From the NCBI GenBank assembly GCA_024401365.1, contig JAKSLE010000011.1:1-64000 (forward strand): a stretch of 64,000 nucleotides of DNA, written 5' to 3'. The translations under genes were made by a program, and so were the position numbers. Under the pieces are notes generated by a model. The model saw only the letters and a program-made list of their open reading frames with translations. It was not told the origin of the DNA and did not search any database. Shown here piece by piece: positions 25,734 to 36,300 of the stretch. Source of the stretch: Bacteroidales bacterium (GTDB lineage: Bacteria > Bacteroidota > Bacteroidia > Bacteroidales > Marinilabiliaceae). Positions within the stretch are counted from its first letter, which is position 1, and each line of letters begins with the position of its first letter.

Positions 25734-26486
25734 TTGAAGATTAACAAGATTTTGGTGTCACAGCCTGCCCCTGCTCCGGAGAGCAAATCCCCATATTTTG
25801 ACATTGCGTCTAAGTATGGCGTGGACATTACCTTTCGTCAGTTTATTCACGTAGAGGGTGTTTCGGCAAAAGATTTTCGTAAGCAGAAGGTAGACATATT
25901 GTCGCACACAGCTATTATTTTCACTAGTAAGATTGCTATTGATCATTTTTTTCATCTATGTGAAGAGTTGCGTGTGCAGATGCCAGAGACTATGAAGTAT
26001 TTCTGTGTATCTGAGTCGGTATCAAACTACTTACAGAAGTACATAGTATTCAGAAAGAGAAAGATATTTGATACACCAAAGGGCACATTTAAGGATTTGG
26101 CTGATGGTGTATTGAAGAAGCATAAGGAGGAGAAGTATCTCTTGTTGTTGAGCGATATTTCGAAGAACGACATGGCTGAGATGTTGGAGAAGTTGAAACT
26201 CCAGTTTACGAAAGCCGTTGTATACAACACAGTAAGTTCTGACATGTCGGACATTCAGATACACGATTATGATGTTGTATTATTCTTCTCTCCGCAAGGA
26301 ATAGTATCCTTGAAGCACAACTATCCAGATTTTGTGCAAGGGGATTTGAATATTGGGTGTTTTGGTTTATCGACAGCCAATGCGATAAAGGAGGCCGGTT
26401 TGCGACTTGACATTTCGGCGCCATCACCAGAAGCTCCTTCGATGACAGCTGCATTGGAGAACTTCATTAAGGCGAATAAAGATTAG
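25734..26486 (+). CDS. hemD: Uroporphyrinogen-III synthase
   Basis: A 250-residue two-domain protein of the HemD family. It begins MKINKILVSQPAPAPESKSPYFDIA and contains HTAIIFTSKIAIDHFFHLCEELRVQMPE and SPEAPSMTAALENFIK, which fit Bacteroidota HemD-like proteins. The enzyme closes hydroxymethylbilane into uroporphyrinogen III for haem or corrinoid synthesis. The start is TTG, chosen because it aligns with homologues and no ATG is near. It is the last gene of the gldF operon, followed by a hairpin terminator. It is of interest beside the haem-c lipoproteins 5 kb upstream, though a direct link is not shown. Confidence 0.85.
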   Translation: MKINKILVSQPAPAPESKSPYFDIASKYGVDITFRQFIHVEGVSAKDFRKQKVDILSHTAIIFTSKIAIDHFFHLCEELRVQMPETMKYFCVSESVSNYLQKYIVFRKRKIFDTPKGTFKDLADGVLKKHKEEKYLLLLSDISKNDMAEMLEKLKLQFTKAVVYNTVSSDMSDIQIHDYDVVLFFSPQGIVSLKHNYPDFVQGDLNIGCFGLSTANAIKEAGLRLDISAPSPEAPSMTAALENFIKANKD

Positions 26487-26513
26487 TACTTTAGAAGTAT
26501 ATTAAATGTGAAG

Positions 26514-26548
26514 GAGCTGTTCGAAGTTATTGTCGGACAGCTCTTTTT
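26514..26548 (+). terminator. Terminator of the gldF-hemD operon
   Basis: An 11-bp hairpin GAGCTGTTCGA/TCGGACAGCTC (one G-U pair, eight-base loop) is followed by five T residues. Confidence 0.85.
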
Positions 26549-26732
26549 CTGTTTTTGTGCGAATAAGAGAGTTTTTCAGGGTATATGGAGTACGAAGAGA
26601 GCCTATATACAGTGTTAAGAAACTACGGGGAGGGAGAAGAGAGCAAAAATAGGCGAGGAAGAAAGAGGGGAAATAGTTGTGTATTAGAAAGTTATTTAGT
26701 ATATTGCTCCCCAAAAAATAACAACTATAGAA

Positions 26733-28457
26733 ATGGCAAGAATTATTATATCACTATGTGCACTTTTGGCTTTGCCAGTGTATGCTCAGCAAGTGAGTGT
26801 TGAGTCGGCAAAGCAAGTTGCTATGAGCTTCGTTGTGAATCAGCGTAACGAAACAGGGTTGAAGTCGGCCGCTATAGGCTCTCTTGAGTTGGTTTATACT
26901 GCAGAGCAAGACGGAAAGAATCATTTTTATGTATTCAATATTGGAGATGAGCAAAGAGGTTTTGTCATTGTGGGAGCTGATGAGGCGGCAGAAGAGATAA
27001 TAGGGTATTCTATGGGAGGTGGCTTTGAGTATGATAAGGCACCAGAGAGTTTTAAGTGGTGGTTATCGCAATATAGTGCTCAGATAGGATTGGGGATAGA
27101 ACTTGGGGTAAAAGCTAGAGAGAAGTCGGCGAACAAGTCGGCTAGAGTAAGTGTCAGTCCATTGATATCTACACAGTGGAAGCAGAAAGAGCCATATAAT
27201 AATGCCATTCCTACGGTGACTTTAGGTTCTGCCCGTAAATGTCAAACTGGATGTGGTGCGACAGCAGTTGCGCAGATAATGAAGTATTATGAGTGTCCAT
27301 CTAGTGTAGGACAAGGGCAGAAGTCTTATGATATATATTATAAGAATAATTCGCCATCGCAAGGAAAATATGAATATGCTTTTAACCCGATTGATGGGTA
27401 TACCTCAATGACGACATTTTCTGCTGATTTCGGGAATACTCATTATGATTGGGATAATATGCTCAATAGTTATGATGGTGAATACAGTGCGAAAGAAGCT
27501 GAAGCGGTGTCGACATTGATGTATCACGTTGGTGTGGCTATGGAAATGGAATATTCGCCTTCGGGGTCAACCTCGTATGTGACTACAGCTGTGAGTGCGT
27601 TGAGCGCGCATTTCGGGTATGACAAATCAGCCAGGTATGTCCAAAGAGATTACTATACGGACGAGGCCTGGGAAGATATGATATATGCAGAGTTGGCGGC
27701 GCATAGACCAGTCGTATACGGTGGCGATTCCGATGATAGCGGTCATATGTTTGTGTGTGATGGTTATGATGCTGAAAATAATGCGTATCATATCAACTGG
27801 GGTTGGGGTGGAAATTGTGACGGATATTATGCCTTGACGGGTAGTTCTGCCTTGAATCCAGATAAAAGCGGTACGGGAAATGCGGCTCATTATACTGGGA
27901 CCCAAGACGCAGTTGTCAATCTGAAGCCTGACGAAGGTGGAGATTATGAATACGTGATAAATTGGAAAGAGGCATCGGTTGAAAAAAGTGAAATAAAAAG
28001 TGGAGAGAATTTACTGTTTGGAGGTAAGATAATCAATCATTCGGCAGTAAGTGTTACAATGGAAATAGGAGCCAAGTTTATCAGAAAGACAGACAAGCAA
28101 ACTTATTATGTTTCGATTGGCAAGATAACGTCGCTAGGTCCGAGGAAACTTAAGTATGCCCAAAGCTATGCTATAGCTACGGCTTCGGTTCCTGAGGGAA
28201 GTTATGATGTCAAATTGGTATTCAAAAAATCTACAGACGATGGATGGAGAGAGGCGAATACCAAAATTGTACCTGAAGTGGATATAACATCAGACCAAGA
28301 AGCAATACCAACAGGTATCAGTCAAGTGGTCAGTGAAGGGGATGTACGTATTGAGGCAATATATACCATTGACGGGAAGTGTGTAAACTCGCTTCAGAAG
28401 GGTATGAATATTGTCCGTATGAGTAATGGAAGAGTAGAAAAGATAGTGGTAAAGTAG
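26733..28457 (+). CDS. C10 family cysteine peptidase (streptopain-like), T9SS cargo
   Basis: A 574-residue secreted peptidase of the streptopain/interpain family. It has a signal peptide (about 1-18), then an inhibitory prodomain with VSVESAKQVAMSFV and FVIVGADEAAEEIIGYS (about 20-135). The papain-like catalytic domain follows: C174 in QTGCGATAVAQIMKYY, H338 in DSGHMFVCDGYD and the WGWGG oxyanion region. A beta-sandwich comes next (about 415-520). The C-terminal ~50 residues (IYTIDGKCVNSLQKGMNIVRM) are a short T9SS-type sorting domain, so the enzyme is predicted to be exported to the cell surface or medium. No Spi-type inhibitor gene adjoins it. Confidence 0.9.
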   Translation: MARIIISLCALLALPVYAQQVSVESAKQVAMSFVVNQRNETGLKSAAIGSLELVYTAEQDGKNHFYVFNIGDEQRGFVIVGADEAAEEIIGYSMGGGFEYDKAPESFKWWLSQYSAQIGLGIELGVKAREKSANKSARVSVSPLISTQWKQKEPYNNAIPTVTLGSARKCQTGCGATAVAQIMKYYECPSSVGQGQKSYDIYYKNNSPSQGKYEYAFNPIDGYTSMTTFSADFGNTHYDWDNMLNSYDGEYSAKEAEAVSTLMYHVGVAMEMEYSPSGSTSYVTTAVSALSAHFGYDKSARYVQRDYYTDEAWEDMIYAELAAHRPVVYGGDSDDSGHMFVCDGYDAENNAYHINWGWGGNCDGYYALTGSSALNPDKSGTGNAAHYTGTQDAVVNLKPDEGGDYEYVINWKEASVEKSEIKSGENLLFGGKIINHSAVSVTMEIGAKFIRKTDKQTYYVSIGKITSLGPRKLKYAQSYAIATASVPEGSYDVKLVFKKSTDDGWREANTKIVPEVDITSDQEAIPTGISQVVSEGDVRIEAIYTIDGKCVNSLQKGMNIVRMSNGRVEKIVVK

Positions 28458-28486
28458 GAAAATACTATTAGAGTATTATAATTTAA

Positions 28487-28537
28487 AGCGTCTTTACTGA
28501 TTGGATGTTCTTTTTGTATCCAATTAGTAAAGACGCT
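28487..28537. terminator. Long inverted repeat between convergent genes
   Basis: A 20-bp stem (28487-28506 with 28518-28537, one G-U pair, 11-base loop) separates the C10 peptidase from the convergent ATPase gene. It probably terminates transcription from both sides, although no strong T-tract follows. Confidence 0.65.
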
Positions 28538-28586
28538 GTAGATTTTCTGTGTTGTCAGGTGTACGTCCTACGCCACCGTCGCTACG

Positions 28587-30119
28587 TTATTTTTTGAAGA
28601 AACTCTTAACGATAGTGCGGAGGATAGAAGGTAATCCGATAGCTTTTGTAACAGTATTGACTGTTTTCATAGTCTCCTTGCGAGATTTTTCGCGTTCTTT
28701 CTCCTTAGCCTTAGCCTCTCTCTCGGCCTCTTTTTTGAGGCGAGCTGCCTCTTTTTCGGCTGCGAGGCGTTCTTTTTCGGCTATTTTCTCGGCGGCGGCG
28801 CGTTCTTTCTCAGCTGCTGCCTCCTCGGCTGCCTTTTCTGTTTCGGCGTTACGTTTGTCGAGGACAGCTGCGGCGCCCTCGGAATTAGTAGGTGTTGGGG
28901 TATTCTGCTTATACTCTGCCATGAAAGCTGCACGTTCGTCGACGGTAATGGCGCCGATTTGAGAGAGAGGGAAGAGTATTTTGGCACGTTCCACGATAGA
29001 AGGGGCGCCCTTAGGGTCGAGGAAAGATACCAAAGCTTCGCCTGTTTCGAGGTTCATGATAGCCTCGTCGGTTTTGAAGTTAGGGTTAGCGCGGAAAGTA
29101 TCGGCAGCTGCGCGCACAGCTTTTTGATCCTTAGGAGTAAAAGCTCGGAGAGCGTGTTGCACGCGGTTACCCAGCTGGCCCAATATATCATCGGGTATAT
29201 CGGTAGGGCTTTGTGTTATGAAGTATACGCCTACGCCCTTTGAGCGGATGAGGCGTACGATTTGTTCGATTTTATCGGTAAGCTGTTTGCTGGTATCCTC
29301 GAAGAGCATGTGAGCCTCGTCGAAGAAGAAGACCAACTTAGGCAGATCCATATCGCCCACTTCGGGGAGGGTCTGATAGAGGTCGGTAAGCAACCAGAGG
29401 AGGAAAGTAGAATAGAGTTTAGGTTTAAGCATCAGTTTATCGGCAGCAAGCACGTTCATTATGCCGCGGCCATCCTTGGTACGGATAAAATCAGACACGT
29501 TGAAAGCAGGGAGACCGAAGAAGTTCTCGGCGCCCTCGGACTTGATAGCCAAGAGAGCGCGTTGGATAGCGCCCACGGAAGCTGAAGTGACGTTACCGTA
29601 CTTTGTGGTATAATCCTTGGCGTTTTTACCGATATAATTAAGGAGGGAGCTAAGATCCTCGGCTGTTATGAGGTTGAGTCCCTCGTCCTCTGCGATTTGG
29701 AAAGCTATAGCAAGAACGCCGCTCTGGGTTTCGTTGAGTTCCATGAGGCGAGCCAAGAGTTGTGGCCCCATATTAGCGATAGTAGTCTTGATAGGTTCGC
29801 CCTGTTCGGCGAAGACATCGAAGAAACGAACTGGGCAAGGTGCGAACTGGGGGTCGGGAATACCGAAACCATCCTTACGCTTCTCGATGAAGCCAGACAA
29901 TTTACCAGCTTTAGCGATACCGCTGAGGTCGCCCTTCATATCGGCCATGAAGCAAGGCACGCCTGCCTGAGAAAATGTTTCGGCGAGGACTTGAAGAGTT
30001 ACAGTTTTACCTGTACCAGTTGCTCCGGCGATAAGACCGTGGCGGTTGGCCATTTTACCTGTTATACACAATTTTGCACCGTCGGCGTTAGCGACATATA
30101 GTTCGTTGTCTAGATACAT
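28587..30119 (-). CDS. HerA-like/DUF853 P-loop ATPase (YjgR family)
   Basis: A 510-residue ATPase. Walker A is G32-A-T-G-T-G-K-T39. Walker B is KLVFFFDEAHMLF. VYFITQSPTDIPDDILGQLGNRVQHALRAF is the DUF853/YjgR signature. The family is related to HerA/FtsK translocases; its cellular role is not settled. The last ~90 residues are a charged Ala/Glu/Lys/Arg coiled-coil repeat ending with GLPSILRTIVKSFFKK. The gene is alone on the minus strand, convergent with the C10 peptidase and divergent from the giant MBG protein. Confidence 0.85.
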   Translation of the reverse strand: MYLDNELYVANADGAKLCITGKMANRHGLIAGATGTGKTVTLQVLAETFSQAGVPCFMADMKGDLSGIAKAGKLSGFIEKRKDGFGIPDPQFAPCPVRFFDVFAEQGEPIKTTIANMGPQLLARLMELNETQSGVLAIAFQIAEDEGLNLITAEDLSSLLNYIGKNAKDYTTKYGNVTSASVGAIQRALLAIKSEGAENFFGLPAFNVSDFIRTKDGRGIMNVLAADKLMLKPKLYSTFLLWLLTDLYQTLPEVGDMDLPKLVFFFDEAHMLFEDTSKQLTDKIEQIVRLIRSKGVGVYFITQSPTDIPDDILGQLGNRVQHALRAFTPKDQKAVRAAADTFRANPNFKTDEAIMNLETGEALVSFLDPKGAPSIVERAKILFPLSQIGAITVDERAAFMAEYKQNTPTPTNSEGAAAVLDKRNAETEKAAEEAAAEKERAAAEKIAEKERLAAEKEAARLKKEAEREAKAKEKEREKSRKETMKTVNTVTKAIGLPSILRTIVKSFFKK

Positions 30120-30190
30120 TTTTGGGAAAGTTATTTTAATCGTTCTGTGATTTTACGTTGGGTGTGGGTGTAATGTTTCATTATATATAG

Positions 30191-30243
30191 TAGTCCCTTT
30201 CTGTATACGGGGAAGTATAAGGTTGCTCGCAGTTTTTTTATTT
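30191..30243 (+). repeat. Dispersed repeat copy (core TTGCTCGCAGTTTTTTTA)
   Basis: The core at 30223-30240 is preceded by TAGTCCCTT and GGAAGTATAAGG, which recur before the copy at 40139. It lies in a divergent intergenic region, so it is not the terminator of a flanking gene. Confidence 0.75.
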
Positions 30244-30396
30244 GCGTCATTGGGAGGAAGAGGGGAGAGAAGGGAAATATGTTCTAGAACTAGATTACAT
30301 TTTTTTGCTGAAACCGTATTCTGCAAAGATTCGTATCATAGTTATCGCAGAAAATAATCTGCTAGATAGAACATAAAACGCATCACAGAACTAAGA

Positions 30397-33300
30397 ATGG
30401 TAACAAATAAACGATATTTAATGAATGGCTTTTTTAGTCTAAAAGCATTTTTGCTTATGCTTTTGGCATTCTCCTTTTCTGCCATTGTAGCTAAAGCTGA
30501 GGGTTCTATACAATTGAATCCACGAGGCGTGGGCGCGACACGTGCTTACCTGGAACATAAAGAAAATGGAAAGTTCACAGGCGGCATCGCACGAACCAAT
30601 AGGATATTATTTATTGCGAAACGAGGTGAGACTGTAGCCCTTGCTACGTCAGTAGATAAATCTTACATGGATGAACCTGTTGATATTATTGTGAAATACC
30701 TGCAAGATGGTAGATCATGGTCTATTGACGTTAAAGGTGAGCATGATGGTGCTGCAACACCTGACAAATACGAAGGCTATATCGCAAAACCTATCAACGA
30801 GGAAGCTGGTCCATGGTATCCTATGGTTGGAGAACAGGGCAATAAGTATAAGCCATATCTTTTCAAGGTTCCTTACGAAGGAGTATATGAAGTTGAATTT
30901 ATAGGTAAGGATAAACCAATATCATCAGGCAACCAAAACTCGCCTGCTGACCCGGTAGAAGTAGATTGGACGGATGCTGGTCAGTACGAGAATGTTGCGG
31001 CATGGGATATCTCGGTATTTGACGTTAACGACAAGCTGGTTAACGGACGTGTATTTGCTTCATACTTGGCCCTTATAATCGGAAATGCGACAGGAAAGCA
31101 TTACAGCAATCTCTATGTGCTTACACAGGATGGTTACCAGTATAGTATGAATATTCAAGGAATTGAACCGGCTGGTTTTATCCTCTATGCTGATAATGTA
31201 GGACTTATCGATGATGGCAACGGACAGACTCTGAATCGCAATGGAGTAAGTAGCAGTAATAAAGATATAGTGCCGATTGGTGGTGTTGTAACGGTTCACC
31301 CCGACTTAGATGCGAAAGATGATATCCTGACCCATCGTATATTCTTCAATGAGCCCGATCCTAATATTGAATTTATGCATGGAGGATTTCCTGTCTCGCC
31401 ACAGCCTATAGCCTCAATAATCAACTGCAATTTCATAGGCAACACAAACCAGGAAGACAAGAATGGCAATGCCGACGAATCGATGGGAGGAGTTTTCAGC
31501 GTTGAACTAGACCGCCGTTCGACATACGAAATCATCATAGATTGTAATAATGACGGTAAGTTCGACAACAACATAGATAAAAAGGGCGGTTATAGCGATA
31601 GAGTTATGACGGCAGCAGGATGTGTGGGCGTCAACTACTTGTCGTGGAACGGTCTCGACGGCAACGGGAAGCCGCTTCCAATAGGCGAATATGCTATTCA
31701 GGTGCGAACGCATGCGGGTGACTTCCATTTCCCGATGGGTGATGTAGAGAACAACCCCGAAGGCATAGAGATAAAGTTGCTCAACGCCTTGGCTTATCAG
31801 AGTACAGGAAAGGACGATGACAAGCAATACAGGGCATGGTATGATGCCAGAAAATACACAACACACAACAAGACAGCCATAAACCCAGAAGGAACCAAAG
31901 AGGTTCCAGCTCCTGACCCATTGTATATAGCCATGGATTACTCTAATAATAATGGCATCAGCAAAGGCGGTTTCATGAAGTATTCTAACGCGTATGGTGA
32001 CAAAAAGATTGTTGATGTATGGAGTTATGTTGTCAATGACGGCAGGAGTGTAACACAGTCAACAATAACGCTGTCACCTAAAGGCTCAAATAATTATGCA
32101 TTTATTTCAGGTACGACCTATTTTGAAAAAACTCGAAATGGCAAGTACGACAATGGCGAACGAGGAGTTGACGGAGTGATGCTTACATTGTGCGATGCAA
32201 GTAGGAACCCAATATTGAGAGACGGCAACCCAATCAGCATGAAATCGAATAATGGCGGACGATTTGCATTCGACAACATCCCATTAACAGGAACTAGCAC
32301 GACATATTGGATAAAAGTAGACAAGGGGATGGACAATGGTGAAGTTTATTCACTAACAGAAACGACAACCCCAATAGTACAAAATTTGAACTATAGAAAA
32401 GTTGTAGTAACCCGATTCGATAATTTCAAGGTAGATATTTTTGGCTGGGGCGGCAATGATGTTTCAGTCAAGGCCGCTATTACCCAGAACCGCATTTATA
32501 CAGGTCATGAGCAGACATTGACCGTTACACTCAAAAACGAGGTAGCAGACGCTAAGGTCAACAATGTGGTAGTGACCATCGATCAGTCACAGCTTACTGC
32601 CGAAAACATTTTGGAGGGTAACATCAGCTACGAGATAGTAGGAGCCGAACTTGAGGATGAGACATTTGCCAATGGCATCTGGACAGTACCTACTATGTCT
32701 GGAGGTGAGGTAAGAAAACTGATATTGAAGTTTATCCCTATAAAGGAAGCCGCTTCTGTCTCGCATGCTGTAAGAGCAAACATCAATAGCAACAATAACG
32801 TTGAGACTAATACAACTAACAACAAAGCAACTGTTACTTACGAAGTTATAAAATCCACAGCAGGCTCGATAGTCTACAAGGCAAACAACGGAGGAACTGG
32901 CGATGACTATATAGTAGATATACCGACCATACAAGTACCTGGCGCAAAAGCTATTCTCAAATCATTGAGCGAAACACGCATAAATGCAAAAGGTTGCATG
33001 AAATTCTTGGGATGGGGCGTAAACGATCCGCTCAAGGTTACGCATCAGGCTGGAGATAACATAACGGAAAGCCTTGTTGGTGCTGCACTTCCTGTATATG
33101 CTATATGGCAGGGCGATGAGACGCAATATCACGTACGTCACCTGGAGATATTGAGCGACGGAACAAAGACCGACAGCGAGGTAAAGAACGAGGATATATA
33201 TGACGACAAGAGAGTTGGCGACGTGGTTGTTGTCGAACAGTCACTGATTCCGGGTTATCAGTACATCACAAAGGATGAACCTTTGACGCTGGAGTGTGAA

Positions 33301-36300
33301 GGTGATAACATATACAACATTTACTATCAGTTTAATACTGTTCTTCCTGTAGCAGTGAAGGACCTTGTGTATGATGGCACTGCTCATGAACTTGTCACTG
33401 AAATCACACCAGAGGAAGGTGTCACATTTAAGTATAGCCTCGATGGAGGCGGATATACTACGGCATTGCCTAAGGCTACAAATGCAGGAGACCATGTAGT
33501 GAAACTACAGGTCTTTAGTGCAAGCAGGAAAGTTCACGAAGTTGAATTCACAGTCACTATAGCACCTAAAGAACTTACCCTCACCTGGGAAGGTTCGTCA
33601 TTTACATACAACTCAAAACCACAGGCTCCAGTTGCTACACTTACAGGTATCATTGGAACTGACGATGTCAAGGCTGTAGTATCGGGTGCACAGACAAATG
33701 TAGGCACAGGCTACGAGGCTACTGTAACGCTCGATGGCAAAAAGGCATCGAACTACAAGTTGCCTGTCGAGGTGACTACAACATTTGACATCATAGCGGC
33801 CGATCCGACACTTGTCAGCGCTCCTATCGCAAACTCATTGACATACAACGCTACTGCACAGAATCTTGTTGCGGAAGGCAATGCTACTGGAGGCAAGTTG
33901 ATGTATAGCACTGACGGAACGACCTGGACAGAAACAATCCCTCAGGGCACTGAAGCAAAGATCTATACCTTATATTATAAGATTGTCGGCGATGCCAACC
34001 ACAATAGCACTGATACGAGTGAGCCTGTCAATGTGACTATATCTCAAAAAGCTATTGATGTGGTGTGGGGAGTGACGAATTTCGATTACGATGAATTGCC
34101 TCACACGCCGACTGCAACTTTGTCTGGAGTTGAGACTATAGACAATAGTTTTGTGTCTCTTTCTGTTGCTGGTTCAGGAACGTCTGTTGGCAACTATTCT
34201 GCTACGGCAACTCTTCAGGGAGCAAAGGCCAATAACTATCAATTGTCTGTAGCAACAAGCACAACATCATTCTCTATCGGCAAGAGTGCTCCTATCGTAA
34301 CAAGTCCGACCGCTGCAACATCATTGGTCTACAATGGTGCCAATCAGGCTTTGCTTGCAACTGCTGGTTCAACTAACGGCGGTACTTTGAAGTACAGTAT
34401 CGACGGCAAAAATTGGACGACTGATGTCCCTCAGGCTAAGTCGGCACAAGAATATACCATCTACTATAAGGTTGAAGGAGATGCCAACCATTCAGATGTA
34501 GCAACCAAGACTCTTAATGCCGTTATTGAGCAGAAGCTTCTCACTGTTGATTGGGGTACAAGGACGTTTGAATATGATGGCAATCCACACAAGCCAACCC
34601 CTCTCTTGTCTGGAGTCGTGACTGGCGATCAGGTTGTGATAACTGCCAATGGAGAAAAGACTGCGGTCGGCACTTACCCTTCACAAGCTACTTTGTCTGG
34701 CAATGATGCTGCAAACTACAAACTTGCATCCGGTGCTGACCAGACTACATTTGACATTACCAAAGCTGCAGTCACTGTCAGCGCTCCAACTGCTGAGACG
34801 TTGACTTATAACGGCAAGAAGCAGAATCTTGTCCTGGCTGCAACCACTTCTGCTGGTACCGTAGAATACAGCATCAACAATGGAACTTCTTGGTCAGAGA
34901 CCATTCCTGCCGCCACTGATGCCGGATTGTATAGTGTTTACTACAGGGTTAATGGAGGAAACAACTACGATGATATTGCCAAGAGTGGTCCTGTCGAGGT
35001 CACTATTGCCCAGAAGGAACTCACATTGACTTGGGGAAGCACTACTACGTTCACATACGATGGCACTCCAAAGAAACCTTCGCTCGAGTTCGCTGGCAAG
35101 ATTGGTACTGACGACGTGACTGTTACAGTATCTGGTGCACAGACCAGCAAGGGTAACTATACGGCAAAGGCAATACTCGAAGGTAGTGCTTCTGCTAATT
35201 ACAAGTTGCCAGCTAATGTCACTTTAGACTTCTCCATTTCCGGAGCTACACCTGCTGTGACAGCTCCTGCTGCAAACCATCTGACATACAACGGTGCAAA
35301 TCAAGAGCTCGTAACACCTGGTTCATGCTCTACAGGTACTATATATTATAGCACCAATGGCATCGACGGATGGACCGAGATTGTTCCTAAAGGCAAGAAT
35401 GCTGGTTCTGATTATGAGGTTTACTATAAGGTTGAATCGACAGATGACAACTACTCAGGTGTTGACCCTACTGGTCCTATTGCAGTTACTATTGCCAGAA
35501 AGACAATAGGCATTGAGTGGTCAAACACAACATTTGTCTACGATGGTAATCCACATAAGCCAACCGCTACTGCAACCGGTAAGGAAGGCACTGACAATGT
35601 GACAATTGTCGTAACCGGTGAGGAGACCGAGTCGGGTTCTGATTATGTTGCAACTGCGGTTTCTATAGAAGGTGCTGATATAGCCAATTATGAGATGCCG
35701 ACAAGTGGTCTGACTACTACTTTCAGCATCGGCAGAAAGCCTATTGCCAAGCCTGCAATTGATCTCACACAGTCGTTTGTCTACACAGGAGCCGAGCATA
35801 CGTTCTCCGTACCTGGTCCTTCTGATGCTTCTGGTTATACCATAACTGGCAATAGGGAAACAAACGCAGGTACTTATACTGTAGTAGTCAAGCTCGGTGA
35901 CAACTTCTCATGGAGTGACGGTTCAAGAGACGATATTAACCACGAATGGTCTATCGCTCGTGCTGAGGTCACTTTGCCTAGTGCGGTGACTTCTACGTTT
36001 ACCTACGATGGTACTGTCAAGGTCTTGGAGGTTACTGAAAATGACAAGTACACTATTGGTTCAGAATATGCGACTGTCACAAATGCCGGTACATACAACA
36101 GGGTTGTGTCGTTGAACGACAAGTCAAACTATGTATGGACTGATGGTACCGACGCATCCAAGACTATCACTTTCACAGTCGACAAGGCTAAGGTCGATTT
36201 GCCGACAGCACCAACCACCAACTTCATCTTCGACGGTACGGAGAAGACTTTCACGGTCAATCCTAATGCCAATTATACTGTTGACCCGGCCAATGCTTCG

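Noticed and set aside
26585..26803. A 72-codon frame before and overlapping the C10 peptidase start
   Set aside because: Low-complexity basic product overlapping a signal peptide in another frame; no family match.
28487..28537. The 51-base inverted repeat as an insertion sequence end or attachment site
   Set aside because: It lies exactly between two convergent genes, has no target duplication or transposase nearby, and is best explained as a shared terminator.
30223..30240. The repeat core as the intrinsic terminator of the neighbouring gene
   Set aside because: No hairpin precedes the T-tract here, and both flanking genes are transcribed away from the site.
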